A stretch of DNA of 64,000 nucleotides from Micromonospora humi (GTDB lineage: Bacteria; Actinomycetota; Actinomycetes; Mycobacteriales; Micromonosporaceae), in the NCBI RefSeq assembly GCF_900090105.1, contig NZ_FMDM01000001.1:248001-312000 (forward strand), written 5' to 3'. The notes under the pieces are model-generated. The model did no database searches, was not told the DNA's origin, and was given only the letters and a program-made list of their open reading frames with translations. The position numbers and the translations under genes were made by a program. The stretch's first letter is position 1. Each line of letters begins with the position of its first letter. Positions 8,626-18,070 of the stretch are shown here, piece after piece.

Positions 8626-9428
8626 CCACCTCACTCCCACCCGGCTTCGCGGACTGGCTGCGGCTGCGCGAGCCGGCCGACGCGGCCGCCCGCTCGGTCG
8701 AGCTGGCCGACGCGGTCCGCGACCGGCTGCCCGCCGACCGCCCGCTGGTCGTGCACGACCTGGGCAGCGGCACCGGCTCGATGGCCCGCTGGCTCGCCCC
8801 CCGGCTGCCCGGCCCGCAGCACTGGGTGCTGCACGAGCGCGACGCGGCGTTGCTGGCGCTGGCCGACGGCGCGCTCACCGCCGCCGACCGCGCCCCGGTC
8901 ACGGTGACCACCCGCGGCTCGGACATCACCCGCCTGACCGCCGCCGACCTGGCCGACGCCCACCTGGTCACCGCGTCGGCGCTGCTGGACATGCTCACCG
9001 CCGACGAGATCGACCGGATGGTGGCGGCGTGCGCCGGTCACCCGACGCTGTTCGCGCTCACCGTCTCCGGCCGGGCCGAGTTCACCCCGGCCGACCCGCT
9101 CGACCGGGAGTTGGCCGACGCGTTCAACGCCCACCAGCGGCGGACCGTCGACGGGCGGACGCTGCTCGGACCGGACGCGGTGGCGGCCACCGTGGCCGCG
9201 TTCGGCCGGCACGGGGTCGAGGTGGCCGTGCGGCCCACCCCGTGGCGGCTCGGGCCGGAGCAGGCCGCGCTGACCGTCGAGTGGCTGACCGGCTGGGTCG
9301 AGGCGGCCGTCGAGGAACGCCCGCATCTGGCCGGGCCCGCCCGGACGTATACCCAGTGGCGGCTCGACGAGGCCGCCGCCGGCCGGGTCGACGTGGTGCT
9401 GCACCACGCCGACCTGCTCGCCGGCTGA
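8622..9428 (+). CDS. Class I SAM-dependent methyltransferase
   Basis: A 268-residue protein whose ATG overlaps the glycosyltransferase stop (ATGA). Motif I of Rossmann-fold methyltransferases is clear as VVHDLGSGTGSMARWLAP, followed by the acidic loop in VLHERDAALL and the motif DAHLVTASALLDMLTADEI. No extra domain is seen. It likely methylates the product or an intermediate of the operon. It is preceded by other pathway genes at overlaps of 0-4 bases, so expression is tightly coupled. The acceptor atom cannot be deduced. Confidence 0.85.
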   Translation: MTTSLPPGFADWLRLREPADAAARSVELADAVRDRLPADRPLVVHDLGSGTGSMARWLAPRLPGPQHWVLHERDAALLALADGALTAADRAPVTVTTRGSDITRLTAADLADAHLVTASALLDMLTADEIDRMVAACAGHPTLFALTVSGRAEFTPADPLDRELADAFNAHQRRTVDGRTLLGPDAVAATVAAFGRHGVEVAVRPTPWRLGPEQAALTVEWLTGWVEAAVEERPHLAGPARTYTQWRLDEAAAGRVDVVLHHADLLAG

Positions 9429-9479
9429 ACCGTACGGCCCGCCGACACGTGACATCCGGTGGGAACGAGGGAGGACCGC

Positions 9480-10565
9480 TTGTCACACGTCGCCGTCGCC
9501 GTGTCCGTGCCGGCCAGGCCGGTGCCCACCGCCGTGGTGCCGGTCGTGCCGCCCGGGCCGCTGCCGGTCGCCGTGGTGCCACCGGTCGGACCGCCGCCGG
9601 CCGTCGGGCCCGCGCCGACGCCGGTGCGGCCCCGTCCGGCCCGGCGCGGTCGAGCGTGGGTACGCCCGGCCGCCGGGCTGGCCGTGCTCGCCGCGCTCGT
9701 CGCGTACGTGGGCACCGGGCCGTTCCTGGCCGGGCTGCGGCTGATCGACGTGCCGGCGCTCGCCGCCGCGCTGGGCATCGGCGTGATCACCACCGTCTGC
9801 TGCGCCTGGCGCTGGTCGCTGGTCGCCGGCGGGCTGGGCGTACGGCTGCCGATGCGGGCCGCCGTGGCGCACTGCTACCGGGCGATCTTCCTCAACTCCA
9901 CCCTGCCCGGCGGGGTGCTCGGCGACGTGCACCGCGCGGTGCGCCACGGGCGCGACGCCGGGGACCTGGCCCGGGGCGTACGCGCGGTGGTGTGGGAGCG
10001 CACCGCGGGGCAGGTGGTGCAGCTGGTCATCGCGGTGGCGGTGCTGGCCGCGTTCCCGTCACCGGTGCGCCCGTACCTGCCGGCGCTGGCCGTCGTGTTC
10101 GCGGTGGCCGCCGTGGCGCTGGTGCTGGCCGCCCGGGCGGTGCCGCGCTCCGGCGCGTCCCGCCTCGCCCGGGCGGCCCGCACCGCGGTCGCCGACGTCC
10201 GCTCCGGGCTGCTGGCCCGCCGGACCTGGGCCGGTGTGGTGATCGCCTCAGCCGTGGTGTTCGCCGGCCACCTGGCCACCTTCATGGTGGCGGCCCGCAC
10301 CGCGGGTGCCGACGCCCCGATGTCCCGCCTCCTGCCGCTCACCCTGCTCGCCCTGTTGGCCATGGCCCTGCCGCTCAACGTGGGCGGTTTCGGGCCGCGT
10401 GAGGGGGTGGCCGCCTGGGCGTTCGCGGCGGCCGGCCTGACCGCCGCGCAGGGTGTGGCCACCGGAACGGTCTACGGCGCGCTGGTGCTGGTGGCCAGCC
10501 TGCCCGGCGCGGTGGTGCTGCTGGCGCGCCGGCTGCCCCGGCGGGAGCCCGGCAACTGTCGGTGA
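9480..10565 (+). CDS. Flippase-like / LPG synthase TM-region (UPF0104) membrane protein
   Basis: An integral membrane protein of about 361 residues with roughly eight transmembrane helices, a proline/valine-rich cytoplasmic N-terminus, and the family segments YRAIFLNSTLPGGVLGDVHR and LPLNVGGFGPREGVAAWAF. The family (the membrane part of MprF-like proteins) is linked to lipid flipping or transport. The TTG at 9480 is preferred over GTG 9459 because GGGAGG lies at 9469-9474. It sits inside the pterin-type operon after a 51-base gap, so it may export the glycosylated product or translocate a lipid-linked form. This role is inference. Confidence 0.85.
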   Translation: MSHVAVAVSVPARPVPTAVVPVVPPGPLPVAVVPPVGPPPAVGPAPTPVRPRPARRGRAWVRPAAGLAVLAALVAYVGTGPFLAGLRLIDVPALAAALGIGVITTVCCAWRWSLVAGGLGVRLPMRAAVAHCYRAIFLNSTLPGGVLGDVHRAVRHGRDAGDLARGVRAVVWERTAGQVVQLVIAVAVLAAFPSPVRPYLPALAVVFAVAAVALVLAARAVPRSGASRLARAARTAVADVRSGLLARRTWAGVVIASAVVFAGHLATFMVAARTAGADAPMSRLLPLTLLALLAMALPLNVGGFGPREGVAAWAFAAAGLTAAQGVATGTVYGALVLVASLPGAVVLLARRLPRREPGNCR

Positions 10566-10632
10566 TCCCGCATACGGTGAGGGTGCGAGGTGTGAGTCGT
10601 CGGTCAGCCCGGCGACTGGACGGAGGAGAACC

Positions 10633-11262
10633 ATGGACGAAACCCTGCCCACCGCGACGGTCCGGACCCGGGTCACGGTCCCGCTTCGGTTCCCCGACGG
10701 TTACGTGACCACCGCCCTGGTGCACACCTTCCACGGCCTGGTGGACGGTCGTGAGCACCTGGCGTTCGGCCTGGGTGAGCACGGGAAGGCCGATCCGCCG
10801 CTGGTGCGCCCGCACAGCGAGTGCCTCACCGGCGACGTGTTCGGCAGCCAGCGCTGCGACTGCGGCCCGCAGTTGCGCGAGGCGGTCGAGCGGATCGCCG
10901 ACGCCGGGGGCTACCTGCTCTACCTGCGTCAGGAGGGCCGGGGCATCGGCCTCTACGCCAAGCTCGACGCCTACGCGTTGCAGGACGGCGGCCTCGACAC
11001 CTACGAGGCGAACCTGGCGCTGGGCCGGGGCGCCGACGAGCGGGACTACACCGTCGCCGCGCAGATGCTCGCCGCGCTGGGCGTGGACCGGGTGGCCCTG
11101 CTCAGCAACAACCCCGACAAGGCGGCCCAGCTGGAGCGGCTGGGCGTCACGGTTTCCGACCGGGTGGTCACCGGCGTGCACCTGTCCCCGGCGAACGCCG
11201 ACTACCTGGCGGCCAAGGTGAGCCGGGCCGACCACGCCCTCGACCTGCCGTTCGTGCCGTGA
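10633..11262 (+). CDS. GTP cyclohydrolase II homologue of FAPy-forming type (Leu at the Tyr switch position)
   Basis: A 209-residue RibA-like protein without the RibB domain. The zinc ligands are Cys64, Cys75 and Cys77 in ECLTGDVFGSQRCDCG, and the catalytic segments RQEGRGIGL and ADERDYTV are intact. The residue matching Tyr105 of E. coli RibA (ALQDQGYDT) is Leu121 here (ALQDGGLDT). In Streptomyces coelicolor SCO6655 the equivalent residue is Met120, and that enzyme stops at the formylated product FAPy instead of losing formate. This protein is therefore predicted to make FAPy or a related intermediate, not to feed riboflavin synthesis. Start is ATG 10633 with GGAGGAG upstream. It overlaps the RibD-like gene by GTGA. 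Confidence 0.9.
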   Translation: MDETLPTATVRTRVTVPLRFPDGYVTTALVHTFHGLVDGREHLAFGLGEHGKADPPLVRPHSECLTGDVFGSQRCDCGPQLREAVERIADAGGYLLYLRQEGRGIGLYAKLDAYALQDGGLDTYEANLALGRGADERDYTVAAQMLAALGVDRVALLSNNPDKAAQLERLGVTVSDRVVTGVHLSPANADYLAAKVSRADHALDLPFVP

Positions 11263-11948
11263 CCACCCGCCCGTACGTGCTGCTCAGCTGCGCGATGTCG
11301 ATCGACGGCTACATCGACGACGCGACCACCGAGCGGCTGCTGCTCTCCAACGACGACGACCTGGACCGGGTCGACGCGACGCGGGCCGGGTGTGACGCGA
11401 TCATGGTGGGTGCGGCCACGGTCCGCCGCGACGACCCCCGGTTGCTGGTCCGCAGCGAGCGGCGGCGGGCCGAGCGGGTGGCCCGGGGGCTGCCGCCGTC
11501 ACCGGTCAAGGTGACGGTCACCGGCAGCGGTGACCTCGACCCGACGGCGCGGTTCTTCAGCCTCGGTGACGGGCTGAAGCTCGTCTACTGCCCGAGCGGG
11601 GTGGTGGAGAAGGCCCGCGAGCAGGTGGGCACGGTGGCGACCGTGGTCGACGCCGGTGAACCGGTCACCCCGGAGGCGGTGGTGGCCGACCTCGCCGGGC
11701 GCGGGATCGGCCAGTTGATGGTCGAGGGCGGCGGCACGATGCACCGCCAGTTCCTCACCGCCGGCCTCGCCGACGAGTTGCACCTGGTGGTCGCGCCGTT
11801 CTTCGTGGGGGACGGCCGGGCGCCCCGGTTCGTGGGGGAGGGCCGCTTCCCCTGGCATCCGGGCCGTCGGGCCCGGGTGGTCGAGGTGCGCCAGATCGGT
11901 GACGTGGTGCTCACCCGCTACGCGCTCTCCGACCGCTGCCGCGCCTGA
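11259..11948 (+). CDS. RibD C-terminal / dihydrofolate-reductase-like pyrimidine reductase
   Basis: A 229-residue reductase of the RibD C-terminal family. It shows the substrate and NADPH-binding pattern SCAMSIDGYID near the N-terminus, DAIMVGAATVRRDDPRLLVR, and the glycine-rich LMVEGGGTMHRQFL near residue 160. There is no deaminase domain. Standalone proteins of this type reduce ribosylamino-pyrimidines to the ribitylamino form or act on similar compounds. It is the last gene of the operon and overlaps the cyclohydrolase by four bases, so the two enzymes probably act consecutively on the same pyrimidine nucleotide. Confidence 0.88.
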   Translation: MTTRPYVLLSCAMSIDGYIDDATTERLLLSNDDDLDRVDATRAGCDAIMVGAATVRRDDPRLLVRSERRRAERVARGLPPSPVKVTVTGSGDLDPTARFFSLGDGLKLVYCPSGVVEKAREQVGTVATVVDAGEPVTPEAVVADLAGRGIGQLMVEGGGTMHRQFLTAGLADELHLVVAPFFVGDGRAPRFVGEGRFPWHPGRRARVVEVRQIGDVVLTRYALSDRCRA

Positions 11949-12050
11949 CCGACGCTGTCCGGTTCGCTCTTGTGCAAGCTCACGGTCGAGATTAGTTTGT
12001 TGACCATCCATACGAACACTCCACCGTGCATCCCTCCCGAAGGGGGACCG

Positions 12051-13730
12051 ATGAGCGTGCACCACCCCGAGCCGGGCTCCTCCCGCCGCCACTTCCTCGG
12101 CCTGGTGGGTCTCGGCGTGGCCGCCACCACCGCCGGCCCGCTGCTCGCCGGCTGCTCCGAGAAGCCGGCCGGCTCCGGCGCCGCCCAGCAGCTCGACGCC
12201 GTCTCCGGCGTGCTGCCGACGCACCAGGATCTGACCAACGCCATCAAGCCCGACATCGTCGGCACCCGCCCGGTGCCCGACGGCTACACCAGCTACCCGG
12301 CCACCCTCGTCGACGCCGTCACCGAGAAGCCGGGCACCAGCGGCAAGCAGGTCACCGCGATGACGCCCGCCTGGGGTCCGGCGCCGACCGGCATCGCGCA
12401 GAGCGCCTACCTCCAGGCCGTCAACGCCGAGCTGGGCACGCCGGTCAACTTCACCATCCAGGACGGCAACACCTACGCCGACAAGCTCAACGCGATGCTC
12501 GGTGCCCGGGACGTGCCGGAGCTGCTCTGCGTGCCGAGTTGGGAGGTGGAGAAGATCCCACGCTTCGCCGAGGCGATCAAGGTGCTCTTCGAGGACCTCA
12601 CCGACCACCTCAGGGGCGACGCCGTGAACGCGTACCCGATGCTGGCGAGCTTCCCGACCGGGGCCTGGCGCCAGGCGGTGTGGAACGAGCGGCTGGTGTC
12701 CGTGCCCAACCCCACCGACGGGCCCTTCCCCTGGGCGCTGTTCGCCCGCAAGGACCTGCTCGACGCGCGCGGCCTGGCGCTGCCGGCCAACCTGGACGAT
12801 CTGCTCTCCGCCGCCAAGCAGGTCACCGACCCGGCCCGCAAGGTGTGGGCGTTCGACGACGTCTTCGCCATGATCCAGATGTTCCACCGGGTGCCCGGCG
12901 CCAACCAGGGGTGGCGGCTGCGCTCCGACGGCACGCCCGAGTTCAAGTACGAGACCCCGGAGTTCCGCCAGGCGCTCGAGGTTATGGCCAAGATCTACTC
13001 CGACGGCCTGGTCCACCCGGACGTGGTGGCCAGCAAGGGCGCGGACGCCAAGCAACTGTTCGCCAAGAACGGCGCGATCGTGTTCAAGCAGGATGGCGTC
13101 GGCTTCTGGCAGGGCGCCCAGGCCGAGCACCAGAAGACCAACCCGACGTTGAACATCCAGCCGGTGCCGGTCTTCTCCGCCACCGGCGGCGACCCGCTCG
13201 TCTGGGGCGAGGACAAGCCGATCTCCTACACCTTCGTCAAGAAGGGCCTCGGCAAGGACCGGGTCCAGGAGTTGCTGCGGATCATCAACTGGTGCTCCGC
13301 GCCGCTGGGCAGCCAGGAGGCGCAGCTGCGCGACTTCGGCGTCGAGGGCAAGCACCACACCAGGTCGCCGAACGGGCCGGTGAAGACCGACCTGGCGTTC
13401 AAGGAGATCGCCAACCAGTACTTCTTCATCAGCGGCCGTAACCCCACCATCGGGCCGTTCCCGGAGACCCCCCGCTACGTGCCGGACGTGCTGACCTACT
13501 CCAACCAGATGGTCACGTTCCTGGAGAAGAACCCCTGGGCCGGGGTGAAGTTGGAGATGCCGGCCGCCTACAAGGCCAACCAGGTGCCCACGGAGGACAA
13601 GTTCACCGACGTCCTGCGTGGCCGGCGTCCGCTGAGCGACGTGGACGCCATCGTCGCCGAGTGGAAGACCAACGGCGGGGAGGAAGCCCGCAAGCTGCTC
13701 GCCGACTCGCTGCCCAAGGCGGCCAAATGA
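12051..13730 (+). CDS. Extracellular sugar-binding lipoprotein of an LplA/YtcQ-like ABC importer
   Basis: A 559-residue binding protein. The N-terminus has a twin-arginine signal (SSRRHFLGLVGLGVAAT) ending in the lipobox LLAGC, so it should be a Tat-exported lipoprotein anchored outside the membrane. The rest is a large type-1 extracellular solute-binding fold with motifs such as FDDVFAMIQMFHRVPG. Its length of about 560 residues is typical of the LplA/YtcQ group for oligosaccharides. The start ATG 12051 follows AGGGGG. Its stop overlaps the first permease (ATGA). No ATPase gene is present, as usual for importers served by a shared MsiK-type ATPase. The exact sugar is unknown. Confidence 0.9.
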   Translation: MSVHHPEPGSSRRHFLGLVGLGVAATTAGPLLAGCSEKPAGSGAAQQLDAVSGVLPTHQDLTNAIKPDIVGTRPVPDGYTSYPATLVDAVTEKPGTSGKQVTAMTPAWGPAPTGIAQSAYLQAVNAELGTPVNFTIQDGNTYADKLNAMLGARDVPELLCVPSWEVEKIPRFAEAIKVLFEDLTDHLRGDAVNAYPMLASFPTGAWRQAVWNERLVSVPNPTDGPFPWALFARKDLLDARGLALPANLDDLLSAAKQVTDPARKVWAFDDVFAMIQMFHRVPGANQGWRLRSDGTPEFKYETPEFRQALEVMAKIYSDGLVHPDVVASKGADAKQLFAKNGAIVFKQDGVGFWQGAQAEHQKTNPTLNIQPVPVFSATGGDPLVWGEDKPISYTFVKKGLGKDRVQELLRIINWCSAPLGSQEAQLRDFGVEGKHHTRSPNGPVKTDLAFKEIANQYFFISGRNPTIGPFPETPRYVPDVLTYSNQMVTFLEKNPWAGVKLEMPAAYKANQVPTEDKFTDVLRGRRPLSDVDAIVAEWKTNGGEEARKLLADSLPKAAK

Positions 13731-14740
13731 GCGAGCCGGCCGTCGTGGTCGGGCCCGAGCGGGCCCGACCCGACGACCCGGCCCCACCGGCCCGCGCGCC
13801 CCGTGGTCGGCGTGTGCCGCTGGTCAGCCGGCTGCGTCGCGACTGGCAGATGCTGGCCATGGTGGCGCCCGGCTTCCTGGTGCTGCTGATTTTCAGCTAC
13901 CTGCCGATCGCCGGCAACGTCATCGCGTTCCAGGACTACAACCCCTACCTGGGCGACAACCCGTGGGCGGCGTTCACGCACAGCAACTGGATCGGCTTCG
14001 GCCAGTTCCAGCTCCTCTTCGACGACCCGGCCTTCTGGGACGCCTTCCGCAACACGCTCGCCATCACCGCGTTCCAGCTCGTCTTCTTCTTCCCGCTGCC
14101 GATCCTGCTCGCGGTCATGCTGCACAACCTGCTCTCCAGCCGGCTGCGCGGCCTCGTGCAGACCGTCGTCTACCTGCCCCACTTCTTCAGCTGGGTGCTG
14201 GTGGTCAGCTTCTTCGTCGCGATGCTCGGCGGCGCCGGGCTGCTGGCGCAGACCATGCGCGAGGCCGGCATGCAGCCGTGGAACGTGATGACCAACCCGG
14301 ACACGTTCATCGTCCTGGTCACGGCCGAGGCGGTCTGGAAGGACGTGGGCTGGGGCACCATCGTCTTCCTGGCCGCGCTGTCCACCATCGACCAGAACCT
14401 CTACGAGGCGGCCGCCGCGGACGGTGCCGGGCGGTGGCGGCGGCTGTGGCACATCACCCTGCCCGGTCTGCGCCCGGTGGTCGTCCTGCTGCTCATCCTG
14501 CGCCTCGGCGACGCGCTCTCGGTCGGCTTCGAGCAGTTCCTGCTGCAACGCGACGCGGTCGGCCGGCAGGCGGCCGAGGTGCTCGACACCTTCGTCTACC
14601 ACTTCTCCATCGCCACCGGAAACTACGGCTACGGCGCGGCGGCCGGCCTGTTCAAGGCCGTCGTCGGTCTCGTGCTGATCCTGGCCGCGAACCGGGTGGC
14701 GCACCTGCTCGGCGAACGAGGGATCTACTCGAAGTCATGA
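13727..14740 (+). CDS. Sugar ABC transporter permease (LplB/YteP-like)
   Basis: A 337-residue inner membrane permease with about six transmembrane helices and the EAA loop EAAAADGAGRWRRLWHITLP that docks the ATPase. The N-terminus is an extended Pro/Arg-rich tail before the first helix (MLAMVAPGFLVLLIFSYLPI). It begins within the stop of the binding-protein gene and overlaps the second permease by four bases. Together they form the heteromeric channel of a carbohydrate importer of the LplB/LplC type. Confidence 0.93.
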   Translation: MSEPAVVVGPERARPDDPAPPARAPRGRRVPLVSRLRRDWQMLAMVAPGFLVLLIFSYLPIAGNVIAFQDYNPYLGDNPWAAFTHSNWIGFGQFQLLFDDPAFWDAFRNTLAITAFQLVFFFPLPILLAVMLHNLLSSRLRGLVQTVVYLPHFFSWVLVVSFFVAMLGGAGLLAQTMREAGMQPWNVMTNPDTFIVLVTAEAVWKDVGWGTIVFLAALSTIDQNLYEAAAADGAGRWRRLWHITLPGLRPVVVLLLILRLGDALSVGFEQFLLQRDAVGRQAAEVLDTFVYHFSIATGNYGYGAAAGLFKAVVGLVLILAANRVAHLLGERGIYSKS

Positions 14741-15657
14741 CCGTGACCATCCGCCGGCCGCCCGGCGCCCGCGCCCGCCGTCCGGCCTGGGAGGAGCCCC
14801 CGACCCCGCTCGGTCAGGGAGTCAAGGCCGTCCTGCTCACGCTGCTGGTACTCGGGGTGCTCTTCCCGCTCTGGGTGGTGCTGGTGACCAGCCTCTCCTC
14901 CCGGCAGACCATCGCCGACGCCGGCGGCCTGGTGGTCGTGCCGAAGGGCATCGACACCTCGGCCTACCAGACCATCCTGGCCGGCGGCGCGGTCACCCGG
15001 GCGCTCTGGATCAGCACGCTGGTCACCGTCTGCGGCACCGCGATCGCGCTGACCGTCACCGTGCTGGCCGCGTACGGGCTGTCCCGGCCGGGGTCGCTCG
15101 GTCACCGCTGGCTGCTGGCCTACTTCCTGGTCCCGTTCCTGGTCTACCCGCCGCTGGTGCCCCGCTACCTGGTGGTCACCGGGCTGGGGCTCAAGGACAC
15201 CATCTGGGCGCTGGTCCTGCCGCCGGCCATCAGCGTGTTCAACCTCGTCGTGGTGCGCGGTTTCTTCCAGGGCATCCCGCAGGAGCTGTTGGACAGCGCC
15301 CGCATCGACGGGGCGAGCGACTTCCGTACCCTGGCCCGGATCGTGCTGCCGCTGTCGCGCGCGGTCATCGCCGTCGTCGGCCTCTTCTACGCGGTCAGCT
15401 ACTGGAACGTCTGGTTCGACGCGCTGCTGTTCATGGACCGCAACGACATGTACCCGATCCAGCGGGTGCTCCAGAGCTACCTGCTGGCCGGGCAGGCGCC
15501 GCACACCGCCGGCGGCACCACCGGGGTGAGCATGCCGCCGACCGAGGCGGTCAAGATGGCGGTGGTGGTGCTGACCGTCGCGCCGATCGTCGCGGTCTAT
15601 CCGTTCGTGCAGCGGCACTTCATCAAGGGTGTGCTGATCGGCGCGGTCAAGGGCTGA
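14737..15657 (+). CDS. Sugar ABC transporter permease (LplC/YtcP-like)
   Basis: A 306-residue permease with about six transmembrane helices and the EAA-type loop DSARIDGASDFRTLARIVLP. It has the family's conserved tail ending in FVQRHFIKGVLIGAVKG. It is the third and last gene of the sugar importer operon. Its stop at 15655-15657 directly abuts the stop of the convergent amino-acid transporter ATPase, with no intergenic space. The absence of an adjacent glycosidase leaves the substrate open. Confidence 0.93.
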   Translation: MTVTIRRPPGARARRPAWEEPPTPLGQGVKAVLLTLLVLGVLFPLWVVLVTSLSSRQTIADAGGLVVVPKGIDTSAYQTILAGGAVTRALWISTLVTVCGTAIALTVTVLAAYGLSRPGSLGHRWLLAYFLVPFLVYPPLVPRYLVVTGLGLKDTIWALVLPPAISVFNLVVVRGFFQGIPQELLDSARIDGASDFRTLARIVLPLSRAVIAVVGLFYAVSYWNVWFDALLFMDRNDMYPIQRVLQSYLLAGQAPHTAGGTTGVSMPPTEAVKMAVVVLTVAPIVAVYPFVQRHFIKGVLIGAVKG

Positions 15658-16401
15658 TCAGAGCACCTGGGACAGGAACCGCCGCAGCCGGGGGTGCTCC
15701 GGCGCCTCGAACACGGCGGCCGGCGGCCCGGCCTCCAGCACCACGCCGGCGTCCATGAACGCGACAGTGTCCGCGACGGTGCGGGCGAAGCCCATCTCGT
15801 GCGTGACCACCACCATGGTCATGCCGGCGGCGGCGAGGTCCGCCATCACCGCGAGCACACCCTTGACCAGTTCCGGGTCCAGCGCCGAGGTGGCCTCGTC
15901 GAAGAGCATCACCTGCGGGCGCAGCGCGAGCGCCCGGGCGATGGCGACGCGCTGCTGCTGCCCGCCGGAGAGCTGCGCCGGGCGGGCGTCGGCCTTGGCG
16001 GCCAGCCCGACCAGGTCGAGCTGCGCCCGGGCGAGCGCCACCGCCTCGTCCTCGCCGAGCTTCTTCAGCTTGCGCAGCGCGAGCGTGACGTTGCGCAGCA
16101 CACTCAGGTGCGGGAAGAGGTTGAACTGCTGGAACACCATGCCGATTCGCTGCCGCAGGGCGTCCGGGTCGTCGCGCAGCACGCTGCGTCCGTCCAGCAG
16201 CACGTCACCGCGGTCCGGTTCGATCAGGCGGTTGATCGTGCGCAGCAGCGTGGACTTGCCGGAGCCGGACGGCCCGATCACGCAGGCGGTGCCGCCCCGG
16301 GCCACGTCCAGGTCGGCGCCGCGCAGCACCCGGTGCGCGCCGAAGGCCAGGTGCACGTCGCGGACGGCGAGGCTGACCGAGGTGGCGGTGCTCGTGCTCA
16401 T
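15658..16401 (-). CDS. Amino-acid ABC transporter ATPase (GlnQ/TcyC-like)
   Basis: A 247-residue ATPase with Walker [10 protein letters not shown], the Q-loop in [15 protein letters not shown], the signature LSGGQQQR, Walker [15 protein letters not shown] and the H-loop [10 protein letters not shown]. The ATG at 16401 is chosen because it overlaps the permease stop by four bases; a longer open frame upstream is only the permease read in another frame. It belongs to the polar amino-acid uptake class. The riboswitch and leader peptide ahead of the operon suggest that the substrate is a sulfur amino acid such as cystine or a methionine derivative. Confidence 0.93.
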   Translation of the reverse strand: MSTSTATSVSLAVRDVHLAFGAHRVLRGADLDVARGGTACVIGPSGSGKSTLLRTINRLIEPDRGDVLLDGRSVLRDDPDALRQRIGMVFQQFNLFPHLSVLRNVTLALRKLKKLGEDEAVALARAQLDLVGLAAKADARPAQLSGGQQQRVAIARALALRPQVMLFDEATSALDPELVKGVLAVMADLAAAGMTMVVVTHEMGFARTVADTVAFMDAGVVLEAGPPAAVFEAPEHPRLRRFLSQVL

Positions 16402-17174
16402 CGCGGTTCCCTTCCGGTCGGGGTGACGCCGGCCGGCGCCAGGTCGGGCTCGGGCTCGGGCGGCGCGGTCGGGCGGCCCTGGCGCAGCCGTCGGTCCAGC
16501 CAGTTGACCGCGTGCGTCAGCGGCACGGTCAGCAGCAGGTAGAACAGACCGGCGAGCAGCAGCGCGGACTGGTTGCCGGTGTTCGCCGCGTAGTCCTGCC
16601 CGATCCGGAACAGCTCCCGCTGGCTGGCCAGCAGGCCGAGGAAGTAGACCAGGCTGGAGTCCTTGATCAGCGCGATGAGCTGGTTGACCCAGGCGGGCAG
16701 CACCCGGCGTACGCCCTGCGGGATGATCACCAGCCGCATCGACTCGCCCCAGGAGAAGCCGAGCGCCCGGGCGCCCTCCAACTGGGCGGCCTCGACGCTG
16801 AGGATCCCGGCCCGGAAGATCTCGCCGAGGTAGGCGGCGGCGATCAGCGACAGCGCCAGCACGCCCAGCGGGTAGGGGTTGGGCCCCCAGACCTCCATCC
16901 CCAGTGGCGCCAGGCCGACGCCGATGAGCAGGATGGTCGCCGCGGCCGGCAGGCCGCGGAACACGTCGGTGTAGACCCGGGCCGGCCACCGCAACCATCG
17001 GGTACGCGAGATGCCCGCGACCGCCAGCAGCATGCCCAGCACCGAGCCGAGCAGGGCGGCGGAGGCGGCCAGGATCAGCGTGTTGGGCAACCCGACGGTC
17101 AGCATCTCGGGCAGCGCCTCGCGCATCGAGTCACCGTCGAAGAAGGTTTCCCAGAGGGTGCGCAGTGGATCCAT
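16398..17174 (-). CDS. Amino-acid ABC transporter permease (HisM/GlnP-like)
   Basis: A 258-residue permease with about five transmembrane helices, starting [20 protein letters not shown]. The EAA loop is in [19 protein letters not shown]. It carries the polar amino-acid transporter signature ending QVINLALIKD-like as [14 protein letters not shown]. It follows the binding protein by 38 bases and overlaps the ATPase. Only one permease gene is present, so the channel is probably a homodimer, as in TcyB/GlnP-type systems. Confidence 0.92.
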   Translation of the reverse strand: MDPLRTLWETFFDGDSMREALPEMLTVGLPNTLILAASAALLGSVLGMLLAVAGISRTRWLRWPARVYTDVFRGLPAAATILLIGVGLAPLGMEVWGPNPYPLGVLALSLIAAAYLGEIFRAGILSVEAAQLEGARALGFSWGESMRLVIIPQGVRRVLPAWVNQLIALIKDSSLVYFLGLLASQRELFRIGQDYAANTGNQSALLLAGLFYLLLTVPLTHAVNWLDRRLRQGRPTAPPEPEPDLAPAGVTPTGREPR

Positions 17175-17212
17175 CGTTCCTCCGTCCGCCCTGCTCGTTC
17201 GCGGTTACCTGG

Positions 17213-18070
17213 TCAGGAGGCGGCCGACGGCGAGGGCACCGGGACCGAGCCGCTGCCGGGCGTGAAGTCGGCCGGGATCGGCCGGCCCGGGTAGTACTGC
17301 GCCTGCAGCCGGCTCCAGGTGCCGTCCGCGATCACCTCGTCGAGGCCCTTGTTCAGCGCCTCGCGCAGCTTGTCGTTGCCCTTCGCCACCGCGTACGCGG
17401 TGGGGGCGGGGCTGAGCTGCTTCGCCGCCACCTTGATCTTGCCGGTGCTGTCGGCGGCGGACTTGTCGCCGATCTCGGCCGGGGCGATCCAGGCGTCGGC
17501 GGTGCCGGCCTTGAGCTGGTTGACCGCGCCGTTGTAGTCGGGCACCCGCACCGGGTTCAGCTTCTCCCGGGTGGCGAAGTCGTCCTGCACGGTGCCCTGG
17601 ACGACCACCACCCGCTTGCCGGCGAGCTGGTCGAAGCCGGTGATCGGGGAGCCGGCCGGCACGTCCAGGCCGAAGTAGCCGAAGTCGTAGCCGTTGCCGA
17701 AGTCCACCGTCTTCTTCCGGGCCTCGGTGACCGTGATCGAGGAGCTGCCCACGTCGAACTTGCGGTTGTTGACCTGGGAGAGCAGTGCGGAGAAGTCGGT
17801 GCCGACGAACTCCACCTTCAGGCCGACCTTGCCGGCGACGGCGGTGAGCAGGTCGTTGTCGAAGCCGGTGAACGTCCCGTCCTTCAGGTAGACGTTCGGC
17901 GGGGCGTCGGTGAGCGTGCCGGCCCGGATCACGCCGGGCTGGAGCAGGCCGTACGGGTTGTCGGCCTGGTCGGTGGTGCCACCGCCGCCGCAGGCGGTCA
18001 GCGCGGTGGCGGTGAGCACGGCGGCGGCGCCGAGCGCGGCGACGCGGGTCAGGGCGGTACGGATACGCAC
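17213..18070 (-). CDS. Amino-acid-binding lipoprotein of the ABC importer
   Basis: A 285-residue periplasmic-type binding protein of family 3. The signal peptide ends in the lipobox LTACGGGG. The mature part shows the canonical segments GTFTGFDNDLLTAVAGKVG, FDVGSSSITVTEARK and KGNDKLREALNKGLDEVIADG. The start is GTG at 18070 because CTGGAGAG lies just upstream; longer frames have no signal peptide at the start. It is the first gene of the operon, preceded by a short leader peptide gene and a SAM-IV-like riboswitch, which points to control by sulfur amino-acid status. Confidence 0.92.
   Translation of the reverse strand: MRIRTALTRVAALGAAAVLTATALTACGGGGTTDQADNPYGLLQPGVIRAGTLTDAPPNVYLKDGTFTGFDNDLLTAVAGKVGLKVEFVGTDFSALLSQVNNRKFDVGSSSITVTEARKKTVDFGNGYDFGYFGLDVPAGSPITGFDQLAGKRVVVVQGTVQDDFATREKLNPVRVPDYNGAVNQLKAGTADAWIAPAEIGDKSAADSTGKIKVAAKQLSPAPTAYAVAKGNDKLREALNKGLDEVIADGTWSRLQAQYYPGRPIPADFTPGSGSVPVPSPSAAS

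Noticed and set aside
12051..15657. Missing ATPase gene in the sugar importer operon
   Set aside because: Actinobacterial sugar importers commonly share one MsiK-type ATPase encoded elsewhere, so it is not an anomaly.
16402..16998. N-terminal extension of the amino-acid ATPase frame
   Set aside because: It overlaps the permease gene completely and the ATPase fold starts at the ATG that overlaps the permease stop.
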